Of a stretch of DNA of 64,000 nucleotides, positions 18,356 to 26,289 are shown piece after piece. The stretch is from contig JADJYX010000026.1 in assembly GCA_016719535.1 (NCBI GenBank), forward strand, positions 93,290 through 157,289. Direction: 5' to 3'. Position 1 is the stretch's first letter, and every line of letters begins with the position of its first letter. The notes beneath the pieces were generated by a model. The model was given only the letters and a program-made list of their open reading frames with translations, did no database searches and was not told the DNA's origin. Made by a program: the position numbers and the translations under genes. The stretch is from Rubrivivax sp. Its GTDB lineage: Bacteria > Pseudomonadota > Gammaproteobacteria > Burkholderiales > Burkholderiaceae_C.

Positions 18356-19450
18356 TCAGGGTGCGGGCACCGCCGTGCGGTTGCCCGGCACGATCATCGG
18401 TTGCACCGCGAAGACCTCGCGGCTGCGCGGATCCACATTCACCTTGACCCACTGCACGTCGTTGTTGCCGGCGGCGGCGTTGTTGCCGAAGGTCTCGATG
18501 CGGGTGAAATTCTCCAGCCGCCGACCAGCGGCATCGAGCAGCGGCTTGTCGACGCGGAAATAGTGCGAGTCGCCGTGCACGTAGGCCACCGGCTTGCGGT
18601 AGGCCGCCACCTCGTCGCGCAGCGCGAGCAGGAAGTCCCGGTAGCCGTCGGGCGCGCCGTCGGTCTGTGCCAGCGTGCGCGGGTCGCGCAGCGGCGCGCG
18701 CGTGGGGTCGCTCTGGTCCCAGCCGGGGTTGGCCTGCGAGATGATCATCACCGCCGCCGACCGACGGGCCTGCGCCACGGCAAAGCTCTGGCGCAGCCAC
18801 TGGACATTGGCCGCATTGCGGGCGGCAAACTCGGCCGCATCGGGCGCGGTGTCGCACAGGTTGTTGCACGAACCGGGCACGTTCAGCGTCACGTAGGTCA
18901 CGCGGCCCACGGTCCAGCGGCGGTTTTCGACGCAGGGCACCAGTCCGTTCAGGCCCAGGCACAGCGCATCGGTCTGCACCGCCTGGTGCATCGGCCTGCG
19001 ACCCATCGAATAGGGCGTCGAGAAGAAGATCTGGCGCTCGCGGTCGAGCCGCTCGCGGGCATTGAAGCCGCCATTGCTGGCGCGGTCGCAGTCGGTCCAG
19101 TCGTTGTCGCCGGGCGTGAACATCGCCGGTGCCCACAGCTGGTTGAACCAGGCCAGCGACTGGTGGTAGAGGTTGTCGTCGCACAGGCTGCCCGAACCCT
19201 GCTTGAGGTCGCCGTTGTGCACGCTGAACGCCAGGCGGTGGGCATTCATGTCGGCAATCAGATTGGGCACGCCGACCGTGGCCTGCGCCGGCGAATAGGG
19301 CAGATCGCCCCAGAGGCCGATCGCATGGGGTTCGCTGCCGTGGTCGTCGATGCCGTTGTCGGCCTGGGCGGGCAGTGCAAGCAGGGTGGCCGCGGCCAGC
19401 GTCAGCAGGCGGCGCAGGCACGTGGCGGCAAGTGTCGGACGAGATGACAT
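18356..19450 (-). CDS. Secreted metallophosphoesterase-like protein
   Basis: A 364-residue exported protein with signal peptide (LLTLAAATLLALPAQA, cleavage before DNG). Calcineurin-like landmarks are GLWGDLPYS (D-x-P instead of the usual D-x-H), HNGDLKQGSG, TPGDNDWTDC (GDND rather than GNHD) and YVHGDSHYF (GDSH). The family is recognisable, but two metal-ligand motifs are variant, so activity is uncertain. Several Cys pairs suggest periplasmic disulfides. The ATG at 19450 lies 62 bases from a Pho-box-like repeat on its strand. Likely scavenges phosphate esters. Confidence 0.7.
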   Translation of the reverse strand: MSSRPTLAATCLRRLLTLAAATLLALPAQADNGIDDHGSEPHAIGLWGDLPYSPAQATVGVPNLIADMNAHRLAFSVHNGDLKQGSGSLCDDNLYHQSLAWFNQLWAPAMFTPGDNDWTDCDRASNGGFNARERLDRERQIFFSTPYSMGRRPMHQAVQTDALCLGLNGLVPCVENRRWTVGRVTYVTLNVPGSCNNLCDTAPDAAEFAARNAANVQWLRQSFAVAQARRSAAVMIISQANPGWDQSDPTRAPLRDPRTLAQTDGAPDGYRDFLLALRDEVAAYRKPVAYVHGDSHYFRVDKPLLDAAGRRLENFTRIETFGNNAAAGNNDVQWVKVNVDPRSREVFAVQPMIVPGNRTAVPAP

Positions 19451-19512
19451 GGCGGGGTGACTCCGTCGAGGAAGCGGGGGTTGATCGAACCCGCCGAGGT
19501 TCCGCTCCCGGC

Positions 19513-19530
19513 ATGACCTGCGCGTGACAC
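19513..19530 (-). promoter_or_regulatory. Candidate Pho box (minus strand)
   Basis: Read on the minus strand: GTGTCAC-GCGC-AGGTCAT, 7-4-7 spacing, matching 6 and 5 of 7 consensus positions. It precedes the secreted metallophosphoesterase. A second site faces the opposite way 18 bases further on, so the divergent promoters probably share PhoB. Confidence 0.4.
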
Positions 19531-19548
19531 CGTGTCGGGCGCACCCGG

Positions 19549-19566
19549 ATGTCATGGCGCTGTCAC
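19549..19566 (+). promoter_or_regulatory. Candidate Pho box (plus strand)
   Basis: ATGTCAT-GGCG-CTGTCAC, 7-4-7 spacing with 13 of 14 consensus positions. It ends 44 bases before the start of the PhoU/DUF47-like gene. One of the two best sites in the window. Confidence 0.6.
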
Positions 19567-19610
19567 CCCGCCCATCAAGACTTTGCGGCTGTGTCTCGGG
19601 AGACCCGTCC

Positions 19611-21659
19611 ATGCAGAAGTCCAACGCCGTGGCCGCGCTGGCCGGCACCAACGGCGCGCTGGGATCGCTGCTGCAACCGGCCCGCCTGCGTGCCGCGCTG
19701 CGCGCCAACGATCGCCTCAAGCTCTACCTCACCGTGTTGCAGGCCGCGGCCACGCATGCGCGGGCGCCGCAGCAACCGCTGCTGGACCTGGCACGCGAGA
19801 TCCGCGCCGCCGACATCGCCGTGCGCGCCGACGCCGACTGGCTGTCGGACCTGCCGGCCACCGCCACGCTGCAGGGCGAGACGCTGCGCGTGCCCGAGCT
19901 GCCGCGCCTGGCCACCAGCCTGCACGACGATCTGGTGACGATGGCGCGGCCGCTGCTCGACCCTGCCGATGGCGACGAAGAGCCCGGGTCCGGCGCGCTC
20001 GGCAGCCGCGTGCGGCACTGGCTCGACGAACTGGCCGCGCTGCAGGCGCCGACGCTCGACGGAACCACACTGGACACGCTGACGCACGCCCGTCGCGACC
20101 TCGGCGACAGCCTGCACCTGACCGTGATGGACCTGCACAAGGCGCTCAACCGGCTGGCCGGTACGCTGGCCAGCGACACCATCGCCGGCGCCCATGTCTG
20201 GCAGCTGGCCGCCGACGGCAGCGACGCGCCACGCATCGAGGCCTTCATGCGCGGCATCGCGCGCGCACGCGCGCTGAAGCTCGAACACGCGGGCCTGGAT
20301 ACCGCCGCCACGCGCGATGCCCGCTGCCTGCTGATCCAGAACGACATCGGCAGCAATGACGCCCATGTGCTGGTGATCCACATCGATACCGCCGCGCGGC
20401 CGATGACCACCACGCTGACCTATTCCGACCTGCACCGCCAGCGCTTCGGCTTCTTCCAGCGCCAACTGCAGGCGCTGGGTGCGCGCTGGTCGCAGCCGCA
20501 GACGCGACGCAGCGAAGGCCTCAACCGCGGGCAGGACCACATCGTCGGCAGCGCCGAATTCCAGGCCGATGACGAGGCCACGCTGGCGGCGCAGCTCGAG
20601 GGCATCGGCGAGCGCATCGTCTTCCTCATCGACTGGAACCGCGCGCGCAAGCAGCTGCTGGCCTTCACCGACAAGTCCGGCGCGGTGGCGGTGCTGGAAG
20701 AGACGGCCCGCCGCCGCGTGGGCCATCGGGCCTGGCTCGCCTCGGGCGGCGAGCGGCTGCTGTGGAGCGTGATGGCCGCGCAGGGCGCGGGCAGCTTCCG
20801 CCTCGGCGACCGGCTCGACCAGGTGCTGGGCGCCGAGGCCGCCAACGGCTGGCTGGCCGATGTGCTGGCGCTGGCCTGGCGCGTGCGCGAGCAGGGGCAG
20901 CCCGCGGCGCTGGTGGCTGACGAATCGCGCGCCCTGCTGGCGCGGCTGCTGCAGGGGCGGCGGCACGAACTGGATCTGCTGGAGGAACATGCCGCGCTCA
21001 TCCATGCGCTGGCGCAGGCGCTGCGCGACGGCCTCGCCCATGGCTGGGAGCGCAACGAGACCGCCGCCACCGAGATGGCGGCGCGCGCCAAGGCCTGGGA
21101 GCGCCAGGCCGACCACCTGGTGATGCAGGCCCGCGCCGAGGCCGAACGGCAGCCGCAACGCCAGCCGCTGCTGCGCCTGGTCGAGGCCAGCGACGATGTC
21201 GCCGATGCGCTCGAGGAGGCCGGCTTCCTGCTGTCGCTGCTGGCCGAGCATTTCGGGGCCGTGCGTGGCGCCGACGGCCGCCGCCTGCGGCTGGGCTGGA
21301 GCCCGCCGGTGCGCAGCACGGTGGGGGCGCTGGCCGATGCCGTGCTGCAGGCGGTGCAGGACCACGTGAAGGCGATCGCCGTGGCGCGCAGTTTCGACGA
21401 GACCAGCGACAGCGGCGACCACGACGAATTTCTGGCCGCCTGCTGGCGCGTGCTGCAGGCCGAGCGGCAATGCGATGCGCTGCTGCGCAGCACCCGTCGT
21501 GCGATGGCGCATGAAGCGCGTGAACGCAACGATGCAGTGGCGCTGACACTGGGCACTGACCTCGCCGCCGCCATCGAAGCGGCCAGCGACGCGCTGCTGG
21601 TGCTGGGCCATGGCCTGCGCGAGCGCGTGCTGCAGCGCCTGGGGGGCCAGGGTGGCTGA
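19611..21659 (+). CDS. Long PhoU/DUF47-like protein
   Basis: A 682-residue soluble, mostly alpha-helical protein. The C-terminal ~200 residues resemble DUF47/PhoU helical bundles: WERQADHLVMQARAEAERQP followed by LVEASDDVADALEEAGF, with spaced E/D-x-x-x-D metal-ligand patterns and a second such bundle half (ERQCDALLRSTRRAMAHE). The N-terminal ~480 residues are not recognised; a segment HVLVIHIDTAARPMTTTLTYSD is beta-rich. DUF47 proteins are normally about 220 residues, so this is a large fusion. GGGAG precedes ATG 19611, and a Pho box lies upstream. The stop overlaps the GTG of the PPDK-like gene, so the two proteins probably work together. Confidence 0.65.
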   Translation: MQKSNAVAALAGTNGALGSLLQPARLRAALRANDRLKLYLTVLQAAATHARAPQQPLLDLAREIRAADIAVRADADWLSDLPATATLQGETLRVPELPRLATSLHDDLVTMARPLLDPADGDEEPGSGALGSRVRHWLDELAALQAPTLDGTTLDTLTHARRDLGDSLHLTVMDLHKALNRLAGTLASDTIAGAHVWQLAADGSDAPRIEAFMRGIARARALKLEHAGLDTAATRDARCLLIQNDIGSNDAHVLVIHIDTAARPMTTTLTYSDLHRQRFGFFQRQLQALGARWSQPQTRRSEGLNRGQDHIVGSAEFQADDEATLAAQLEGIGERIVFLIDWNRARKQLLAFTDKSGAVAVLEETARRRVGHRAWLASGGERLLWSVMAAQGAGSFRLGDRLDQVLGAEAANGWLADVLALAWRVREQGQPAALVADESRALLARLLQGRRHELDLLEEHAALIHALAQALRDGLAHGWERNETAATEMAARAKAWERQADHLVMQARAEAERQPQRQPLLRLVEASDDVADALEEAGFLLSLLAEHFGAVRGADGRRLRLGWSPPVRSTVGALADAVLQAVQDHVKAIAVARSFDETSDSGDHDEFLAACWRVLQAERQCDALLRSTRRAMAHEARERNDAVALTLGTDLAAAIEAASDALLVLGHGLRERVLQRLGGQGG

Positions 21660-23247
21660 GCCGGCGGTCGATGCCCCGCTGCTGATCGCCTGCGGCGATG
21701 TCGCCGCCGCTGCCGACCTGCCCCCGCAAGCGCGCATCGGCGCCAAGGCGCACAACCTGGCGCGCATGGCGGCGCTGGGGCTGCCGGTGCCGCCGGCCTT
21801 CGTGATCGGCAGCCACTGGTGCGAGCGCGCCCACGCGCTGCAGCCGGACTTCTGGTGCGGGGCCTTGCGCGCCATCGAGCAGGTCACCGGGCGCGGCTTC
21901 GGCGATCGCCGCCACCCGCTGCTGCTGTCGGTGCGCTCGGGGGCCGCGGTGTCGATGCCCGGCATGATGGAGACGGTGCTCGACATCGGCCTCAGCGAGC
22001 TCACCCTGCCCGGCTTCGTGCGCGTGACCGGCAACCCGCAGCTGGCCTGGGACGCCTACCGTCGCCTGGTGGCCGGCTTCGGCGAGGTGGTGCTGGGCGT
22101 GGACCGAGGGCATTTCGAGCGTGACCTGCAGGGCCTGGCCACCGGCCGCGACGAGCGCGAGCTGGACTTTGCCGAACTGCGCCAGCTCACCCGCCTGCAC
22201 CTGGCCAGCGTGCTGCGCGAAAGCGGTCGACCGTTTCCGCAGGATCCCGGCGAACAACTGCGTGCGGCCATCGCCGCCGTCTTCGGCAGCTGGCAGGCCG
22301 ACAAGGCGCTGGCCTACCGGCGGCTGCACGGACTGCCCGACCAGCCCGGCACCGCGGTGACGGTGCAGGCCATGGTGTTCGGCAATGCCGGCGGCACCTC
22401 GGGCGCCGGGGTCGGCTTCACGCGGCACCCGTCGACCGGTGCGCCCGAGCCCTGGGTCGACTTTCTGTTCAAGGCGCAGGGCGAGGATGTCGTCTCCGGG
22501 CGCCGCACGGCGCAGGGCCACGCCCAGCTGGCCGCGGTGGCGCCGGCGATCTGGGACGAACTGCGCCAGCACCTGCACCGGCTGGAGCAGGCCTTCGGCG
22601 ACATGCAGGACTTCGAATTCACGGTCGAGAACGGCAAGCTGTGGCTGCTGCAGACCCGTGCCGGCAAGCGCACGCCGCAGGCGCGTGCGCGCATCGCGCT
22701 CGACCTGCTCGACGAAGGCGTCATCGACGCCCCGCAGGCACTGCTGCGCACGGTCGGCCTGGACGCAGCGACCCTGGCCATCGACCGCATCGCCACCGAC
22801 GGCGCCGGTGCCGAGGTGGTGGTGCTGGCCACGGCCGCCAGCGCGGCCCATGGCGTGGCCTGCGGCGAGATCGCGCTCGACGAAGCGCGCGCCCGCGCTC
22901 GCCATGCCGCCGGTGCGCCGGTGGTGCTGCTGCGGCAGGACGCCGAGACGCGCGATCTGGTGGCGCTGGAATGCGCGCTGGGTCTGCTGACGGCGCGCGG
23001 CGCGCGCACTTCGCACGCCGCCGTGGTGGCACGCCAGATGGGCAAGGTCTGCCTCGTCGGTTGCGACGAACTGGCGATCGACCTCGGACGGCGCCGCGTG
23101 CGCTTCGGCAGCGTCGAGATGGGCGAAGGCGAACCCGTCACGCTGGACGGGCATCGCGGTGTGGTCTATCGCGGTGCCGTGCGCACCGTGCGCGAGGCTC
23201 CGGCCGAGCTGCTGCAGCGGCTGGCCGCCCTGCGCGCGAGGGCCTGA
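21652..23247 (+). CDS. PPDK/PEP-synthase-like phosphotransferase lacking the PEP-binding domain
   Basis: A 531-residue protein matching the first two domains of pyruvate phosphate dikinase. ATP-grasp motifs are IGAKAHNLARMAALGLPVPP (residues ~27-46), LSVRSGAAVSMPGMMETVLD (~93) and QTRAGKRTPQAR (~338). The swivelling phosphohistidine domain has GLLTARGARTSHAAVVARQM with the catalytic His at about residue 455. Full PPDK is ~870 residues; the C-terminal PEP/pyruvate TIM barrel is absent and the gene ends at a normal stop, with no PEP domain downstream. It may phosphorylate its His from ATP and pass phosphate to an unknown acceptor, or act on the coupled PhoU-like protein. The start is GTG 21652, overlapping the upstream gene. 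Confidence 0.8.
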   Translation: MAEPAVDAPLLIACGDVAAAADLPPQARIGAKAHNLARMAALGLPVPPAFVIGSHWCERAHALQPDFWCGALRAIEQVTGRGFGDRRHPLLLSVRSGAAVSMPGMMETVLDIGLSELTLPGFVRVTGNPQLAWDAYRRLVAGFGEVVLGVDRGHFERDLQGLATGRDERELDFAELRQLTRLHLASVLRESGRPFPQDPGEQLRAAIAAVFGSWQADKALAYRRLHGLPDQPGTAVTVQAMVFGNAGGTSGAGVGFTRHPSTGAPEPWVDFLFKAQGEDVVSGRRTAQGHAQLAAVAPAIWDELRQHLHRLEQAFGDMQDFEFTVENGKLWLLQTRAGKRTPQARARIALDLLDEGVIDAPQALLRTVGLDAATLAIDRIATDGAGAEVVVLATAASAAHGVACGEIALDEARARARHAAGAPVVLLRQDAETRDLVALECALGLLTARGARTSHAAVVARQMGKVCLVGCDELAIDLGRRRVRFGSVEMGEGEPVTLDGHRGVVYRGAVRTVREAPAELLQRLAALRARA

Positions 23248-23248
23248 T

Positions 23249-23476
23249 TCAGGTCAGCGGCGCCCAGCCCGAGGCCACCTCGAAGGGCCCGTGGTCCTCG
23301 ATCGTCAGCGTCACCCGGGTGCCTTGCTGCAACCCGTCCAGGGTGCCACCCTGCGTGCAGCGGGTGATGCCCCACTGGCGGTCGTCGTGGTCGGTGGCAT
23401 AGGCCAATCCCATCTGGGGCAGCACCTCCTGCACGGTGGCAACGACGCTGCGGCGGACTTTGGTGGGGTTCGGCAT
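23249..23476 (-). CDS. Small hypothetical protein, OB-fold-like
   Basis: A 75-residue protein starting at ATG 23476 (MPNPTKVRRSVVATVQEVLP). Alternating hydrophobic strands, short length and the closing VTLTIEDHGPFEVASGW are reminiscent of a small beta-barrel, but I recognise no family. It is convergent with the PPDK-like gene, with only one base between the stops. Upstream, the AT-rich segment near 23510-23530 (TTACGATAA on the minus strand) is a plausible promoter. Confidence 0.55.
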   Translation of the reverse strand: MPNPTKVRRSVVATVQEVLPQMGLAYATDHDDRQWGITRCTQGGTLDGLQQGTRVTLTIEDHGPFEVASGWAPLT

Positions 23477-23509
23477 GGACGCTCCTCGATCGCTCGGTTC
23501 AGACACCAA

Positions 23510-23930
23510 GGGTTTACCCTTATCGTAACACCCCGACTCGCGGGCCGTGCCTCACCGCCTGCTGACGCTACCGCAGCGCTTCGGCCACCGCAAGCCCGTT
23601 GGTCGTCTGAGGCCCTGCGCCTGCGGCTGCGGGCGGCACCCGACGCTCCAGGTCAGCGTCGACAGGCTGCGGCCGGTCTCTTCGGCCATGCGCCCCGCGG
23701 CCCCGTCCTGCATCGGCCTGGCGTGCCGCCGCCGCGTGGCGGCGCGCCATACGATGCGCTGCAGCTCGTCGGCCTGTTCGCGCCACAGCGGCTCCGGCAG
23801 GCCGGGACCGTTGCCGGGCACCGTGCCGCGCTGGAATTCGACGCCTGGCCGGGCGGCCACCGCCAGCCGATGATCAGGCCATCGGCATCGTCACCGTGCG
23901 GTGGCATCGGGATGAGGCATGCGGGTTTGC
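23510..23930. other. Intergenic stretch without a supported gene
   Basis: Open frames exist on both strands, for example minus 23552-23860, but none shows a recognisable domain, a good ribosome site or a conserved pattern. Arg/Ser/Pro-rich translations in every frame are what GC-rich noncoding DNA gives. It could hold a decayed gene; I cannot identify it. Confidence 0.4.
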
Positions 23931-24371
23931 TCATGCCGGCGGATCCATCCCGCCGCCGGCCCGCGACACCTTGACCCGCAGGTGGTTGCGGCCATCGCGG
24001 CGCTCATGCTCGACCGATTGCGCGTGCCGCCGCACCAGCATCAGCCCGCGCCCGCCCGCCGATGCCGTCTCGATGGAGCCGGCAGGCGCCGGTTCGGGCT
24101 GCTGCAGCGGATCGAAGGGGCGGCCGTCGTCGACGAAGTCCAGCGTCACGCCCCGCGACTCCAGCGTCACCCGGAGGTCGATCACATGCCCGGCCGCGTC
24201 GTCGTAGGCATGGTTCTGGATGTTGGTCAGGATCTCTTCCAGCACCAGCTCGCAGGCGTACAGCGTGCGACCGCCAATGCCATGGGCGACCAGGAAGCCG
24301 GTCAGCTGCTGCTGCGTCGGCGCGAGCGCATCGCGCCGCGCCTGCACCTGCAGCTGCAGCGCGGTGTTCAC
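23931..24371 (-). CDS. Anti-sigma-factor-like serine kinase (RsbW/HATPase type)
   Basis: A 146-residue GHKL ATPase domain: N box in CELVLEEILTNIQNHAY (Asn near residue 51), G1 box in LDFVDDGRPFDP (D-x-G near residue 83) and G2 box GGRGLMLVRRHA (near residue 111). It matches RsbW/SpoIIAB-like kinases that phosphorylate a STAS antagonist. The start is GTG 24371. The STAS partner lies 39 bases upstream and the PP2C phosphatase before that, giving a complete partner-switching set. No sigma factor is adjacent, so the controlled target is unknown. Confidence 0.85.
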   Translation of the reverse strand: MNTALQLQVQARRDALAPTQQQLTGFLVAHGIGGRTLYACELVLEEILTNIQNHAYDDAAGHVIDLRVTLESRGVTLDFVDDGRPFDPLQQPEPAPAGSIETASAGGRGLMLVRRHAQSVEHERRDGRNHLRVKVSRAGGGMDPPA

Positions 24372-24410
24372 GCCATCACCTGTTGCCAGCGGGCCGCGGG
24401 CACGCGGCCT

Positions 24411-24755
24411 TCAGGGCGCCAGCAGCTGGGCCAGCGCCTGCTGGCGGCTGCGCACGATCGGCACGATCTGGTCGATGGCGGCATCCTCCAGCACCGACTG
24501 CACCAGGTCCTGGGCGCCGAACAGCACCAGCCTGGAGCCGCGCATGCGGGCCGCGCGCGCGCCCTCGATCAGCAGCCGGATGCCCATCGACGCCAGGAAG
24601 CTCACGCCGGCCAGGTCCACGATGGTGTCCCGCCCCGCCGCCGAGACGCTGGCGGAAAAGCGCACGCCGACGCTGTCGGCACCCGGTGCATCCAGGCGGC
24701 CCGTCAGGCGCAGGGCCTGCACGTTGTCCGCGATGTCTTCGACTTCCAGTTCCAT
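24411..24755 (-). CDS. STAS-domain anti-sigma factor antagonist
   Basis: A 114-residue single STAS domain (MELEVEDIADNVQALRLTGR). The segment IVDLAGVSFLASMGIRLL carries the conserved phospho-acceptor serine region (around residue 60) of SpoIIAA/RsbV proteins. In this circuit the unphosphorylated form binds the HATPase kinase and frees its target; the upstream PP2C removes the phosphate. A strong Pho box sits 66 bases before its start, in the gap after the phosphatase gene. Confidence 0.85.
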   Translation of the reverse strand: MELEVEDIADNVQALRLTGRLDAPGADSVGVRFSASVSAAGRDTIVDLAGVSFLASMGIRLLIEGARAARMRGSRLVLFGAQDLVQSVLEDAAIDQIVPIVRSRQQALAQLLAP

Positions 24756-24821
24756 GCCATGTCCTCGGTTCGGGTGCGCGGCAGGCGCAGCCGCCTCCAG
24801 ATTGCAGACTAGGGCCGCCGT

Positions 24822-24839
24822 GCGACAGCTTCATGACAG
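24822..24839 (-). promoter_or_regulatory. Candidate Pho box before STAS gene
   Basis: Minus strand CTGTCAT-GAAG-CTGTCGC: first repeat perfect, second 6 of 7, 4-bp spacer. This is the closest match in the window to the enterobacterial consensus. It would give the STAS and HATPase genes their own phosphate-controlled promoter inside the operon. Confidence 0.6.
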
Positions 24840-24896
24840 GGCACTGCGCCTTCTCCGCCCTCTTCCTTGCCCTGCTCGCTTCCCGCGCCTCGCCGC

Positions 24897-26192
24897 TCAG
24901 GCGCGGTCGCGCCGCAGCATGACCATCGTGATGTCGTCGGTCTGCGCCGCGCCGCCCGCATGCGCGTGGACAGCGGCGAGCAGGCCGTGGGTGAGCACGG
25001 CCGGCGGCTGCTGCGGTTGCCGGACCAGGAAGTCCTCGACCGCCGCCACGCCGAAGGGCACACCGGCCGCATCCTCGAACTCGAAGACGCCGTCGGTCAC
25101 CAGCGCGAGCAGATCGCCCGGCGCCAGCTCGATCTCCACCGGCGGCCGCAGGCGCTCGATCGGCATCGCGCCCATCGGGAAACTGGTGGCCCGGTGGCGG
25201 GTGAACTGGCCGCTGGCGGCGCACCAGTGCAGGATCGGCCCCTGGCCGCCGCTGATGAAGCGCAGGCGGTGCGTGGCCGGGTCCAGCAGGCCGACGAAGG
25301 CATTGACGAAGCGCCCGTCGGTCTGCCGCTCGGCGAGCTGGTCGTTGACCTGACGGAACGCGGTCTCGAGATCGGCGCCCAGCCGGATCGCCATGCGCAG
25401 CATGGCATGCATCTGCGTCACCAGCAGCGCCGGTGCGATGCCGTGGCCGGCGGCGTCGGCCAGCACCAGCAGCAGGCCCTGGGGCACGAGCGCGATGTCG
25501 TAGGCGTCACCGCCGGTCTGCTCGGCGGGCAGGAAGAGGCCGTGCATCGCATAGCCCGGCAGCACCGGCACGGCGGCCGGCAAGGTCCCCAGCTGCACCA
25601 CGCGGGCGAGTTCCAGTTCCTGCTGCAGCCGCTCGGCCTCGCGCTGGGCCTGCGCCAGGCGCACGCGCGACAGGGCCACCGCGCATTGCGCCGCCAGCGC
25701 CTCGGCCAGCGAGACGTCGCGCGCATCGAAGGGCCCGCCCTGGCGGTTGAGCACCTGCATCACGCCGATCAGCGCCGAGCGGTGGTCGACCAGCGGCAGC
25801 GTGACGCTGCAACGCGTGCGAAAGCCGCTGCGGCGGTCGACCTCGGGGTCGAAGCGCGGATCGGCGTAGCAGTCGGGCACGTTGATCGTGACGCCGTCGC
25901 GCGCGCAGCGGCCCACCAGCCCGGTGCCCAGCGGCAGGCGCAGCGGCGGCAGGTCGCTGGCCACTTCCAGCACCAGTTCATCGCGCCCGGCATCGAGCAG
26001 CCAGACCGAGGCACGTTCGGCCCTCAGCACGCGGCAGGCCTCGTCGGTGACGGCGCCGAGCATCGTGCGCAGGTCGAAGGGGGCCGCCAGCGCCCGCGTG
26101 ACGGCGAGCACCGCTTCGAGGTCCTGGCGGGTGAGTGCGTCGTCGCTCGCTGATCGTGCGGCGGCGGTCTCTGCGTGCGGAGTCGGGGTCAT
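24897..26192 (-). CDS. GAF-domain PP2C/SpoIIE serine phosphatase
   Basis: A 431-residue protein. Residues ~25-180 form a GAF sensor (ASVWLLDAGRDELVLEVASD, GTGLVGRCARDG). A coiled-coil linker with repeated Gln/Glu/Arg (RLAQAQREAERLQQELELA) leads to a PP2C/RsbU phosphatase with metal-binding Asp motifs TGGDAYDIA, VLADAAGHGIAPALL and the C-terminal TDDITMVML. It should dephosphorylate the STAS antagonist encoded next. ATG 26192. It is divergent from lplT; the minus-strand sequence around 26226-26242 contains a CTGTCGC half site only. Confidence 0.88.
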   Translation of the reverse strand: MTPTPHAETAAARSASDDALTRQDLEAVLAVTRALAAPFDLRTMLGAVTDEACRVLRAERASVWLLDAGRDELVLEVASDLPPLRLPLGTGLVGRCARDGVTINVPDCYADPRFDPEVDRRSGFRTRCSVTLPLVDHRSALIGVMQVLNRQGGPFDARDVSLAEALAAQCAVALSRVRLAQAQREAERLQQELELARVVQLGTLPAAVPVLPGYAMHGLFLPAEQTGGDAYDIALVPQGLLLVLADAAGHGIAPALLVTQMHAMLRMAIRLGADLETAFRQVNDQLAERQTDGRFVNAFVGLLDPATHRLRFISGGQGPILHWCAASGQFTRHRATSFPMGAMPIERLRPPVEIELAPGDLLALVTDGVFEFEDAAGVPFGVAAVEDFLVRQPQQPPAVLTHGLLAAVHAHAGGAAQTDDITMVMLRRDRA

Positions 26193-26289
26193 GCCAGCGG
26201 GCGCGATGCGCCATCCAGAGCGGTCGCGACAGTTTATGCAGCCGGACCGGAAGCACCCGCGCGCTGGACCGCATCGTCACGGGCGGGAC

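Noticed and set aside
23552..23860. 102-residue minus-strand frame in the gap after the small OB-like gene
   Set aside because: No family, no ribosome site, and equal-length frames overlap it on the other strand.
26226..26242. Possible Pho box before the PP2C gene (GCTGCAT-AAA-CTGTCGC)
   Set aside because: Only one half site fits; the spacing is 3 bp and the first repeat matches 3 of 7.
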